DNA of 64,000 nucleotides from Atrichornis clamosus (taxonomy: Eukaryota > Chordata > Aves > Passeriformes > Menuridae): assembly GCA_013400975.1 (NCBI GenBank), contig WBMZ01005343.1, positions 334,387-398,386 on the forward strand. The letters run 5' to 3'. Position numbers and translations under genes: made by a program. A model generated the notes under the pieces. The model made no database searches and was not told the DNA's origin. It was given only the letters and a program-made list of their open reading frames with translations. Below, piece by piece: positions 24,201-37,065 of this stretch (the stretch's first letter is position 1; each line of letters opens with the position of its first letter).

Positions 24201-27200
24201 AAATGTCTTACGATTCATCTTGCAGAAAGTTTGCAGTTTGAGCAAGTGTAGAATCTGCTTTTCCAGCTCAGCATTATCATGCCTTTACTGTAACAGCGTT
24301 ACGTCTCTTTCTGAGGGTCCATATTTTGTTCTTACATACCTTTCAACTTCAGCACACATAATGCTTGCTGCTTTTTCATTATACAGTTTTAAACTTTTGT
24401 CTGGGATAGCTCCCATCATGTTCACTGAATGTGATACTAGTTCTGTCAAAGATAAAGTTCCTGCATAGCTGCATTGCATGGAAACATTGATGGAAGGGGA
24501 TAAAATTAAGATTGTTCTGGTTATTGCCTTTTGAGTAATTGACCAAGGTTACGTTTTCTAAGACATTTTTGTGTGTGCATTATTTTCTTCAAGTTCCATG
24601 ATAGGAGTGTCTAGAATAGTATGGTGATGCATAATTAGCATGTAGTAGACATTAGTTTGAAATAGGTATATCTTTTACACAAATACAGAGTAATTTCCAT
24701 ATTTGGTGTTTTACCTCTGTTTATCCGTGCAGAATCTCTTGAGGCCATAAGCTGTATCTTAGGAGATAAAGATACCAGTACATTTATCTAAGTGTAGCAT
24801 GAACATCCCTACAAAGTTAAAAAGAAGACTAGTTATAAATGCAGTGTTGTGTTTTTAAATGTTACCTAATCGGTAAGTATTTAAAGACTGTCTTCTGGTT
24901 TTACCACTAAAGTTCACGACAGTATCTGCAGAACTGGAAGCTTCCTTTTTAACCTAAGATAGAAGTCATGAAAGATAAGCTTGTGTGCTGGGCATCTCCT
25001 CATATACCTTGCCTTGACAAGGATATTTGCAGTCTGCCTTTTCTCTTTAATCACTGCAATTGAGGTGAGTATTACATTGTCGATACGAAAAAGACCTTTT
25101 CTATAATAAAGTCATGAGTAAAGAAATGGTTTTGGGGTTTTTTTCCTTTCATAGGAAGTATGTAATTTAATGAAACCTGATGGGTTTTGAATGTGAAGCT
25201 GAGTGTGAAGTTAACCACTGCCTTAATTTCCTTTGCTAGAGGTAGTATTTTTGTAGTATATTTTATGTTGAAGGAAGGACTGTTTCACCAAGCAATCTAT
25301 TTGTTTTGACATATTGAGGTCCCTCTCTATAACACATGAGGAATGTGATAATTGTAAACATCAGAGGATTAGTCTTTTAGGTGGTTATGTTTCTTAAAGT
25401 AAAATTGAAGCTGTGTTGTTATTTTGATATTTGGTGTGAAAAAGGCCTGAGAAAATTAATTTTCCTCCATAGCTAGAAAGTGAATGGCTTGCTACACTTC
25501 AAAATCCTTTTGTTGTTTTGATTGCATGTGAGAACTCTCTTTATTTTGGTGGAGAGGCTAATCATCTCTAAAAATTCTTAGAACTTTTAGACAAAATTGT
25601 CAGTTTCTGAAAGTGTAGAGTTACTTTTACTTTTATTCTCATGGCACTGTTTGATTTAATATTTCCTGTTGAGAAGTAGTATTTATTGCTGCTCATTATG
25701 TAACTTTGGTTACTATTTTCTATGTGTCCAATAATGCTTTTTGCTTTGATTTTTACTTAAACCAAATAATTGGTTGCAATTTAGCAAAAGATAATATATA
25801 TCATTGCTTTCCTATATGGTTACAAACCTTTGTTATAATGGCTTAATCTTCTAGGCTGGTTGCCAATGAAATTAGTTCTTTATACTGTGAAGCAACGTTG
25901 ACAGTAAACTCTCCTTTCCTTTCCATCCCCTCCCCAAAAGAAAAGGAAGAAAAGAGAAGAAAAACAAGGTTGCATTACAATTCTGGCAACATCAGCCACA
26001 CTAATAAAATCAAATTCAATGTTGGTTTACGACTTTGAATTTATGTGACTCACAGGATCAAAGGATTTGTATCCCACTGGACTGCAAGGTCTATAGTTCA
26101 TGGCAAAAAAACTCATCAAAAAGAACATTTTAGTAGTAGGGCTTTTCATTTTAATCAGCCACAGTAATAAAAAAGCTGTTAGGTGTCCGAAAACATTCTC
26201 CCAAGATCAGAGACAACTTGCTCTCTACTACAATCAGTTTTCTTATTGGATCCATACTGCCTCTGTAGTTTTTGTCACTGAAACTTCAACTTGTTTTCAG
26301 CCTTATTTTTTCATTGTTTTCGCATTTTACCTGCCAAATGTAAATATGCCATATGTGTCTGTAAAAATAATGATTCATGCAATTTTTCTGGAAATTGAGG
26401 AATACTGTAACTAATTTCAAGTAAATTATCATCAAAACAAATTATTGATATAGAATTTTAATTATTGGTCTATATTTTGACATATTGTATTTTAAAGTAT
26501 TTTATTAGCAATATTCAGGGGGTTTTTTCTCCTTGCAGATAATCTTCTGAACAGCAGCACAAAGAATAGGTATTAGTATTTTTGTATCCATACAGACATA
26601 GTAATTGAGGCGGTCCTAACACTAAGGTAGAAGCTGCGAATGAGAAGCAGAGTAGGATGGTAACTACAAATTTTGTGATAGGAAGGGAATGTTTGCATTT
26701 TGCATGTTAATTGTTCATGGTCCTAGTTCAACAAAAGTTTGAAATCAATTTTTAGCTTACGGTGTGGTTTCATTCTTTTATTGGCTTTGCCTCAGAGAAA
26801 TTGCATACAATATATCATTTACATTTATTGGTGTGTTGCATGCTGAATCACCTCATTCCATTCTGCAGGATTTAAATGTTTTGCAGAGTTTAACAATATT
26901 TAGAGATTTTGCCAAGTAAATTGTCCACAAAAATACCAGTTTTCCTAGAAATTTACAGTTGGTCTAAATTTCACTGGATACCCATTTTTTACATATTATG
27001 TAGGATTTCTTTTTCCTAGCATAAGCTAGCTTACATTTAGTAAGAGTCAACATACGGTCACTTTCTGCAATAATTGCTCCCTGTTGCATGGTATGACAGG
27101 TAGCTGCTGTACACTACTTTTTGGTAAATTCTAGTGAATGTGATATTCCCTTCTCTGGGAATTCACTGCCACCTGAGATACATGCAGGCTTAAGCTGGAT

Positions 27201-28431
27201 TTTATCAGTTGAATATTTTCATGGGTTTATTGTTTTTAAAAACATTCACTCAAATGAGAAACTTTAGTATTAGTGGGAATTTTTTAAGTTACCTACCAAA
27301 CATTTAAAATCTACATAAAATGTTAAATTATCTATTGTTAATATTTATTTATTAATAACCTGAAATTTACCTCTTTAAGCACATGTTGTTAACAGTTGCC
27401 TTATCAAATACTATTTATTTTAGTTTTTTAGAGGTTTTTTTATAATTTATCTCAAGGAATGCCATTGTTTAGCAAATGTGACTGTGTTGAGAAGTTAGTG
27501 AATCCAAGGCATTAATCAGTTTCTGTTTGAGATATATCAGATACAAGAAGGATTCCAGTGAGATTTCTCTGTAGGCACTGAGATTCCCCAGTACAGTACA
27601 TCACTAACCAGATGCTGAAGTGGACGTAATAGGATCCATAAAGGTGGAGTATACTGTGGAGTACAATGGACATTGTTAGAGATATTTTTCCATATATTTG
27701 GATTCATTCTGTTTGCAGGATCTTGAAAGATTACTAAGAAATTTCAAGGGCACATTAAGGGTTCTATCTGACTGTTTAATTAGAAGTTATAGAGAAGGGG
27801 AGGGATTTACCCTTTTTAAGTGACTTGTTCTGATTAAAGTGACATGTATGTAGGACAGCTGTAGAAAAAGAACTAGAGATGAACTGTTGTGAGCTATGTA
27901 TTGTATAACAAAATTCCCTAAGCGAGTTAATTTATGTAATTCAAAATGGTTGGATCATAGTTCTAACAGGAAAAGGACTGAAGGAAGGATGTGTTTATGT
28001 TCAGGAAACAAACCCAGGATTAATGTAACTTGACAGAAACATTTACAGAGCAGACAAAAGGCAATCAGGATGAGGAAAGCAAGCTCTAAGGCAACTTGGA
28101 GATCACTCTCTGAGGAGCATGGAAAAGAGCACAGAATATTAAGAGATAATGGAAGGTCCATGAAGAGCTGTAAGAGAATTTGCTGGAACTTAAAAGAGTA
28201 TAGGACTGTGTGCAGTCCATAATGCAAGGAGTGGTTTGTATCTTGTACAGAATAGTCTCTTGAAACACATAGTGCTGGTCAGAAAACATCTACAGTGTCC
28301 TTGTGTTATAGATCTGCTTTGCATGGCTGTTCATACTCTTCTGATAGTTACAAAAATGGAGGTGTGTTTGTTGCCTTATACTTAGCCGGTCACTGAAAGC
28401 TTATCACTAGTGAGAAAGTATCAGAATTATA

Positions 28432-28565
28432 GAGTCATAGAATATGCTAAGTTGGAAGGGACCCATGAGGTTCATCAAGTCCAAGTCCTGGCCCTGCACA
28501 GGACACCTCAAGGATCACTTCACATGCCTGATTCTACTCCTGTTCCCACTGTATTCCACTGTCAG
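28432..28565 (-). mobile_element. CR1 3'-end fragment
   Basis: It starts with agagtcatagaatatgctaagttggaagggacccatgaggttcatcaagtccaagtcctggccctgcacaggacacctcaaggatca. The 'acccatgaggatcatcgagtccaactcctggccctgcacaggaca' wording belongs to a different CR1 subfamily from the other copies. The far end is indistinct. Confidence 0.87.
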
Positions 28566-28631
28566 CAGACTTAGTAAGTTCCAGTTGTGGATTTTTTTTT
28601 TTTTAACTCCTGGTACGTGTATATTTTAAAA

Positions 28632-28650
28632 AACCAACCAACCAACCAAA
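28632..28650. repeat. (CCAA)n microsatellite
   Basis: Four tandem ccaa units after an A-rich stretch. Short and imperfect at its ends. Confidence 0.85.
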
Positions 28651-29134
28651 AACCCCAGCTATATATTATTCACTGTCTTTATAGATCCACTAGACTCAAT
28701 ATGTACAAATGCACTGGCGAAAAGCTTGCAGATCTTCTGACAGCCAGTTCCTGTTGGAGGCAGGCACACAGGCTTTGCAGCTGGAAGGATATTAGTCTGG
28801 CTATTATTGATTCAGAGTCTTGGAAAATGGCAAGGAGGATAAAGACAGAAAGCATATATAAAGAATCAAATTGTTAAAGAATGGCATTTAATTTAGGAGA
28901 AGTATACATTTATAGTAATTAAAAAAAGTGAAGGGTGTCAATAAGCTTATAATGAATATAGTCATTTCAGTGACACATTTTCTATGTAATATACAATTGA
29001 ATATGCATAGGAGGTAAAACAGGAAAGATTAAGGGGAAAACAGCACTGAGAATTGCTAGGAAAGGAGTTGAGGGAACAAAACAAAGGAGTAATACAACTG
29101 ACTATGTAGAGGGAGGAGAGTCAAGAATAGCTGA

Positions 29135-29981
29135 TGTTCTGGGTTGTGGGGATGTAATAAAACAATGTATTCTGCCCCATCTGTATTAGCCCTGATGAGC
29201 TGTAAATGACAGGTGGTTTGCAGCAGCTGCCCCGTGCATGCTTGGCTCCTCGGACTGCACTAGATAAGATAAGGAAACCCTGCGGTGAGGTAGGGTACCT
29301 TCATTTTTACAAAAGACACATCTGGGAGGGCTTCCCCCAGAAAGCACCATCAATAATCACACCCATCCTGAGGAGGCCATCTCTGTTAATGGCCATCATG
29401 GACAATGGGCATCTGGAACGACCCAACCGTCCAGAACCTCCCAAAATACCTTATCTTATCATTCCATTGTAAAATGCTCCGCCCTGCGGGAGGTACATGG
29501 ACATTCCTGCGGGAATATAATAAAGCCTGCCCGGACCTTGGGACACCCTCTCTTCGGCATCATCTCATCAGATTTGAGGGAGCTGCAGGCCCTCCGAAGG
29601 ACCACCGCTCTCAGCCCGGACTGCACCCACCATCTCCACCGGCCTGCAACCCCCACTCCCACGGGGCTGCACCCAGCGCCCACCCGGACTGCAGCCTGCC
29701 GCCTCCGCAGCGCCCCTGCCCGCGTGTGGCGTAACTACGACCCGGGGGGACCCGGGTGACAGGTGGGGAGTCCGCGGCTGGTGTTTGTCGTGGTTATTGG
29801 TGTTGTTTGTTCTCTTGGGCTACTTATATATATTTCAACTAAAGAACTGTTACTCCTTTTCCCACATTTGTGCTTAAAAGCCTTGTAATTTTCAAAACTA
29901 CAATTAGTCAGGGGAAGGGGTAATTCTTTCCAGGAGGGTTCCTGCCCTCCTTAGTAGATATCGCCTTTTCAAACTAGGACA
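29135..29981 (+). mobile_element. Solo LTR of an endogenous retrovirus
   Basis: An 847 bp unit starting TGTTCTGGG and ending AGGACA (5'-TG...CA-3'), flanked on both sides by the tetranucleotide ctga (29131-29134 and 29982-29985), as expected for a retroviral target-site duplication. Inside are an A/T-rich aatataataaag motif that could serve as TATA box and poly(A) signal (AATAAA at 29519-29524) and a GC-rich, CpG-containing segment at about 29560-29790. The last 150 bp (tgcttaaaagccttgtaattttcaaaact...cctgccctccttag) resemble LTR ends I recall from avian ERVs. No gag, pol or env lies next to it, so it is a solo LTR. A 4 bp duplication is more usual for gammaretrovirus-like (ERV1) elements. 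The class is inferred and the strand is judged from the AATAAA. Confidence 0.72.
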
Positions 29982-32900
29982 CTGAAGATCTTAAAAAATG
30001 TATTTTAACTTCATAAGCAAAATAGTCTATACAAATGAAGTATTAAAAATGTGTTATAACTGCAAATTAATTCAGAAATGGCATGACCATATTCCTGGCT
30101 ACATCCAGAATAGTTTTGACTGAAACTGGAACAGTGAACTGGAAGAATATTAGAAACATAAAAAGATTCAATAAAACATAGGAATATATGAACTTAAATA
30201 TTCACTATAAAAAGGACATGGTTTTGAATGTTTTTACAGTAGAGAAAGCAGGTATCATTCTGTTAATGTCTTCAGTTTCGCATTTAATTTTTGTATTCAG
30301 GGGAGGGTAGTTTGCTGGTTTTTAAGTTTTTCTAACAAAGAATAAGTAAACACCAGACCAGCAGATGAAGTACAAAACGGTGCATTTCTCAAAATTAATT
30401 TTTTTCTTAAATTGCCGTTAAATATCTACTTTTATTGAATTTATTGCTTTCTCACAGTCATTCAGTTGTTCATTTGCCTGTTTTTTTTTTAATTTGATAT
30501 ATATTTTTGCAGTAAATATTTACATTACAAAACTTGAAGTGAATTAATACTTAAAATGTTATGTACAGTGTAAGTAGGTATATTTTAATTATGTGCTATG
30601 CCAATAATTTTGTACTCCATAAGACTGTATTTGTTTCTCAATTAAATGCCAATTAAATAACTAAATATTAAAAAATAAGTAGAAAAACTGTGTTCTGTGT
30701 ACCTGCCATGGTCAGATTTCCTGCCAGCTACTTTTGCTACATTATAAAACTATATATTTCATATTTTTAAATTGGAAAGAGAATTGGACTCTGTATGCAT
30801 TGTCTACACAAATATTTAAGAGCTCTAGGAATGTTTGAGATGGTCAGTCATTACCTTTTTACTGTGAGCTTGCAGAAACAATCCTTACTGCGTGCCCTTG
30901 ACAGTGATGATATACCATATGTAACTGTTACGTTTGTTGAGGTATTTGTTAGAGAGGAATTTCGATTTTTATGTAAACTGGCATGGGTTTTTTTCCCTGT
31001 GGAGAAATCCTTTGCTAAATCTCTGATTGTTGTTAAAATTTAAAACAAATGTTTGTTTTTTCAAGGACAGAGATTCAACAAAAAAGAGCTTCTTTCCTTT
31101 GTCAACACAATACAAGAATAAAAAGTGTGAACTCTTCCAAAAACTGAAGATGAAATTATTTAGAATGAACAAAAACGAGAAGTTAGAGGCTTTCTGTGAA
31201 AAATTTGCTTTTCCTCTCTTTTCTATGCACACTACTTTGATGACCACAATACTATTAAGAAAAAAAAAAAGCTGTAAAGTCTATAAAAAATGCTTTTCAT
31301 TGGCAACTCAGTAATTCTTATCTTTTTTTTCCTTTTTGTCTTTTTATTCTCCTTTTTTTGATATTCCTCATCTCCAGAACATTTCCACATCTAAAACTAT
31401 ATCCTTAGATACTTTGTGTCTTTGGTCCCGCTTTTTTTTATTTCATGGCTTGGCATAAGTAACTAATTAGATGTAACAATCACTGTATAAAAGTCAGAGA
31501 AGGGAATAAAATCGAGTTCACTTTCTCCCTAACATGTTGTTTTTCCACACTAATTAGAGTCAAATCTTGTAAAACTCTGTTTTTCTCAGTTAAGGTAGAG
31601 GTCTGTCTCTGATATACCTAGAACAGCTTTGTTCATTAAATATGTGTCATTTTTACACAGTCACTTTTCAGAGTAGAATTACGCTGTAAAAACTAGTGGA
31701 AACGTATTAGGTATTGACTGTGGAGCATTAAGTTGCTAGTTTCAAAGCAAATGTTCTGCATATTGGTTGCTCTAAATTGTTTTGGAGAACTTTTTTTTAA
31801 TATTTCACTGTTAAATGTCTCAGGATTTTTTTAAACATTTATGGTGCAAATAGGTCTTGACTACTAACAAGTCAGCAGCTGATTTTTGAACGTAGATTGC
31901 TGTGGAGATTTATACTTTCCTCATATTCATACATACGAATTGTTCTACAACTTTTCATATCGGAGCAATTCTGTGTCATGGTTTAAAAGTTCTTGTTCCC
32001 ATAAAATAGAATTATGTAAAGCAGTAACACAACAACAAATATACTTGAGTTGATTGCATTTAATTGACTAAAATTGACTATATTGACTGCATTAAATGAG
32101 ACTGTAATCTTTCTGTCACCTATCAGAGCACAGAGAAAAGGTGTTATATTGGTATTCAGATTTGTCTGTGTCAATCCACAAAGACATTTAGACAACCTGC
32201 AGGTTACATGAATGAGAGGATTTAGTCTTTTGCTTCTGTGATTTATTTATGATTTATCATCTGATACTGTAATGGCTAATGGTGGTATGGTACACTGATT
32301 CAATTTTGGGGCATTTTCTTCCTTTGAGCATATGTTTCATAATTTCCTGGGTCTTATGAGACCAAGGCTGAGTTGTTGGCATTGTCAGAAAATATATCTT
32401 GCCTTTTCTCTCTATGTTGTGTCAATTCACTTAGCAAGTGCCAAAAGGAAGCCTCTGGAGTCATACAGCAGAGGGCTGGATGTAAAGAGAGAAAACAGGA
32501 AGACACTGGAAAGCCAATCCAAACGCTCCTCTTGTTTTCCAGGTTACATTGTATCAGTAGTTTTGGATATTTGCATAATCATTATCACGCATTTTAGTAA
32601 GAGGAGTCTTTTTTTTGAGGGGTTGGCTTTTATTTTACCCATTAACAGAAGTAACTTTTTGGGAAGAGGGTAATACAGGCCTTCTAAGCTTGTATATAAA
32701 TGTCTGTGTTCAAGGGATCTGAGAGTCAGCTGGAGTCATTTGCTCTGGTGAGTTGATTTTACTCAAGGAAAACGGATCATGTCCATTTCAGTGGCAGATA
32801 CCAGACAGATCTTGACAAATTAAAGAAACTGATTTGTAAGTACAGCTGCACTAGAGAAGCTTGAATAGCAAATAGGCAAGAACTTTCTTTAGATTGTCAG

Positions 32901-33952
32901 AATCAGGTGTAAAAACTCTGAAACCTGAATTCCAAGCAAGGGCAGATTTGGAAGCAAAATAAGTCTTATCAAGGAGAGAGGGGTAGATGGAACTGCCTGT
33001 TGATTCAGCCTCTTCAAAATGGGTATTGTGTGGAAGCAGAGAGCCTGTGGAAGAAGAGGTACATTAGCCAGGCAGGCTAGAGTTCAGAGTTCAGAAGATT
33101 TTAGAGTTCAGAAAAGAAAGGGCATTTGACAGCACTCAAGCTGAATGACATCTTGCAAAGGAAATTTAAGGGTTCACCAAAAGTATTCTTCAGCAATAGA
33201 AACCGCAAGAAACTAAGGAACCAAGGGGAGCATTACCCAGTAAGGGTGAGGAATACACAAATGGCATTGTTGATTGAATCTAGAAAATTAAGTCTAAATG
33301 AGCTGTCTCAGACTTCAATAGCAGTGATCATGAACACAGGGATGAAGTTTTTTTTAAACTGAACACACAGCTTTTAGTAATGAATAAAGCACAAGGATTA
33401 CTCTTTTGCATATGAAAATTCTTTCTGTATATTCTAATGCAGAGTTGTTGACTCATGATCAGTCTGTGATGTGCTGTCCTTCACAGATCCTTCTCCCTTA
33501 GAACTGCCATACCACTGATCAATCCCTTCAGTGGCTGTGTACATTGCAGCTCACTTTCTTGAACTGGAGCATGTATTTTCAGACTGCTTCCTTGTCTGAC
33601 AAAATTCTTGTGAATTCTTAATTTTAACTGAGTACTTCAGCGTACTAGCATAGTATAGTTTACATATTTATTATTGGCAACTAATGCAAGAAAGATTGTA
33701 CCAAAGTACGGCAACTTTCTTTAGTAGAACATTGATATGTGGACTAGGCTTAAGATACTCGGGGTACTTTCAAATTGATGATTGAAATCTGAATTCAGCA
33801 CATAAAGGGTTTTCATTTAAGCTAGCCATATGAAGAGAAAATAGTAATAAGGTTTTATTCAAACATACCTGCCTCTACTATGGTATTTGTAACAGTAATC
33901 TGGAGAAAATATATCGCTATCGTCATGGAAATTTAGGCAGCTGTATCAATTT

Positions 33953-33986
33953 TGTGTGTGTGTGTGTGTATATGTGTCTGTGTGTA
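33953..33986. repeat. (TG)n microsatellite, interrupted
   Basis: A tgtgtgtgtgtgtgtgt run followed by atatgtgtctgtgtgt. Confidence 0.9.
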
Positions 33987-34711
33987 CAGGAGAGGGAGTA
34001 TTATGTTAAAAAAGTTATTTAATGTCAATGTCTGACTGATGAGTCATTAATACAATGAAGAGCCAAAAAAACTCAACATGTCAAGGCTTGAAGCTTAATT
34101 TGATACACTCTCTGAAAGAGCAGATTAATGCTGCAAGAAAATGAAATGATCAGGGGAGTAGAAGTGTGTTCCTTGCACTTGTTTATTTGGTGTTGAATCT
34201 AGCTACGCAATACCAGTTTCTTGTATGAGTGTTGCTGAGAAGCAAGCAACCAGGCTTCTGTACTACTCAGCAAAGTGGCAAATGCAGTTTTCAGATGAAA
34301 AAACCCTGCTATCCTCTGTATCTAAAGCTTGCTGATTAACATCTCCCACATTGTTCTTTTTTGTGTCTTGCTTTCGTTTTTTACAGAAATTTATACAGGC
34401 ATTTACTGTGATAGATTTCAAAATCCTCTGCCTTTCTTCAGAAATAAATCATGTTAATTCATGCATAGGGTGGCTTTCTGAGCTTTAGTTTTCAGCTGTC
34501 TTCTCATATCTTCTGTTACTCCAGCCATCTTCCCACAGCTTCCCTCCCTCAAATGTCTCGTTTCCTGATAAAATTTTTTTTCCATTTCAGAAAATAGCTG
34601 TGACCAAGCTATTATGTTCTGATGATGTTTGATCTCCATTTGTTTCATTATATGACTTTAGAGCATTTAATCTCATTTTAAGAATTATTTTCCAGGAAGC
34701 AGACCTTTATT

Positions 34712-34782
34712 AAGAATATGTATATATTATTTTTGCATATATATATATGTAAAGAGTACATATTAATATACATATTCTTTAC
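34712..34782. repeat. AT-rich inverted repeats
   Basis: aagaatatgtatatatt (34712-34728) is complementary to aatatacatattctt (34765-34779). An overlapping near-palindrome, gtaaagagtacatattaata to catattctttac, spans 34749-34782. It may be a cruciform-prone AT repeat; I see no transposon termini. Confidence 0.6.
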
Positions 34783-36640
34783 ACTTTCGTTGAAAGTATT
34801 ATCTTAGGCATGTAAACTGAATGGGTTTCAATACTGCTTAATCTTATTTTGGTGAATAAGGCTTACTTTCAGATGAAAAGTAATTAAAAATAATAAGTAG
34901 TAAGTTTTATTACTTATTGCTCCTTTTATTGCACTCAGTTGGAAAAGACTGATCTTTTCCATTGCTGAGATGTTCAACACAGATTCCCAGTGTTTAATTT
35001 TTTCTACGCCTGCATTTCTTTTTTGTAATTAATAATGCTTAGTAATTTTAGCTTTAATTCTTATTCATGTTATTTTTCTTTTTGTAATAATGAAAAATAA
35101 TTTTGAAAATAATTTTGAAAGAATGAAAAGCAAGGAAAAGCATAAAACTATCACCTCAAATACAATTTTTACTTTAGACTACCAATTTTATATTGAAAAT
35201 TAAAGACTGAAGATCTGTATTTGAAAAGGATTATAATACTAACATGGTTGATTTCATGCCCATTTAAATGTAATAAATTGTTTTGTTAGATATTGTGCCT
35301 GTGTTACAGTGTGTTTTTAAGGTGTCTTCAGATTTACTGCTGGGAAAATCTCTAATGTTCAAAGTAAATTATTCTGCCAGGGAGTATTTGATGTCCAATA
35401 GGAGCAAAATTCTATGATGAAAAAAGCCAAAACAGTTAAATTCCTTAAGGCAAACTTACTTTGTTACCTTTTTATGGGTCAGTATGCCAAGTTTAAAAAG
35501 AAAGGTGATTTCTCTGGAGCACTTCAAATGGCAGAAAATCTTGTGATAGTTGAACTGAACTAATAAAGCTGAGTGGCAACAAAGATAGAGTAACAGTAGG
35601 AAAAGGAAAAATGCTAAGCAAATGTATTCTGTTGTACATATTAGCCCTGAGTCTTCTATAAGACTAACAGAAATTGTATTGTTTCCAGTGCAAGTCTCTG
35701 ATTATCTTTGCAAGACTTGAAACTTTATTTCCCACCTTTACACTTGCCAGTGTAAAGGAACATTTTGTACTCAGCATTTTCAGATTGTTTACTTTGGATT
35801 TTATCTCAAGAAATTGATTAGAATAGAAGCTCATTGATACTCCTGTAAGAACTAATGTATGTTGTTTGCATATCTATTCAAGCTTCGTTGTACAGTATAA
35901 AACCACAATATATTACACTATATTTGCCATACTGAGCTACACATGTATGACTTGGATGCATATTAATGAATGCTGTAAACAATTAGCTCTGACATAATTC
36001 TCAAGTTGGAATAAGTAGGGAGTGCTATGTTGCCACTTCTGGCAAGCACTGTGTGGGAATTTTAACTGTAAATTGCTGTGCCTGCAGGAATTTGAGAAAA
36101 TCACAACTCATTAGCTGTTTCTATCGTGAGGTTGGCTTCCCTCTCGTAGAGGGATCCTCAAAGAACCATGGAAAACTCTTTCAGGAGTCATTGACTTGTG
36201 AAGAATCAAGATAACATCAGCCAGCTGCCTGATAGTATCATGGCATAACAGCAAATAGCTTGTAGGGATTTAATCATCTGGAATAGCAGTATTGGGTTGT
36301 ACTGGATTATTTAAAGGACGTATTTCTGTGCTAAATGTTTTGTATCTTTCTGACATATGATAAGTGGGGTTTTTTTCTTCTTTACTTGCTTACTCAGGTT
36401 AATCCTCTTGATTCTCTTGGTTCTAGGATTTATTTTCGTGAAATGTAGATTCAGATATATCTGGTAGAAATTAAATATTAATCTACTAGTAAAGATAAAC
36501 TTGAAGAATTTATGTGTACCTCTGTGAATTTAATTGATGATAACACTTAATAGATTGAGAAATTACTTTGTTTATTTGATGTTTTATCCTGAATGAATTT
36601 ACAACCTCTGTTTTGTTTAATCTGTTTTTTACTTCCTGTT

Positions 36641-36664
36641 ATCTATATCTATTTATCTATCTAT
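36641..36664. repeat. (ATCT)n short tandem repeat
   Basis: Imperfect tetranucleotide units atctatatctatttatctatctat. Confidence 0.8.
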
Positions 36665-37065
36665 GACACGTTTATGAAATGAAATGAAATAGTCAATAAG
36701 CTCATGTCATTAAATACAACAACATTTTTTTAATAATATACCATTGATTATTGCATTCAATTACAAACCTGTAAGTCTGTTTAAGTTAACGTACAACATA
36801 GAATTTGCCCAAATTGATGTTTGGGATTTTTACTCCGAAAATATGTTTTGGTGTAACACACCCTGCTTACGTTTCTCTAAAGATTAGTAATTGTTCAATT
36901 ATGTAATAGCTTGCAATAAAGCCATGTAGAACTGGGAAAGGGAAGGATTTATCTTTTTGCTTAGTGTAAGAACATAGTCTAAATGTGAAGTTTTTTAATT
37001 ACTACAAAACAAACACTTCAGAAAAATATTTGCACTAAGGGGTTTTTTTTCTTTTTGCTCTGCAG

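Larger units (their letters stand above)
14002..37065 (+). other. FMN1: FMN1 intron between exons a and b (phase 0)
   Basis: A 23 kb intron with donor gtatac and a strong polypyrimidine acceptor. Recognisable content: a long minus-strand CR1 (16645-17322), a short minus-strand CR1 (28432-28565), a solo LTR (29135-29981), small simple repeats (28632-28650, 33953-33986, 36641-36664), a diverged local duplication (20685/21140), an AT-rich inverted repeat (34712-34782), and exon-like minus-strand ORFs at 14.6-15.4 kb. The rest shows nothing I can name. Confidence 0.8.

Noticed and set aside
29206..29759. Overlapping plus- and minus-strand ORFs in the GC-rich segment
   Set aside because: They lie inside the solo LTR; GC-rich sequence has few stops. 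The products are proline-rich and match no retroviral protein I can recognise.
31027..31314. Lysine- and phenylalanine-rich ORFs on both strands
   Set aside because: Composition follows AAA/TTT-rich DNA; consistent with chance.
32332..32673. 113-codon plus-strand ORF within the large intron
   Set aside because: No convincing splice sites in frame and no recognisable motif; it would break the confirmed exon a to exon b join.
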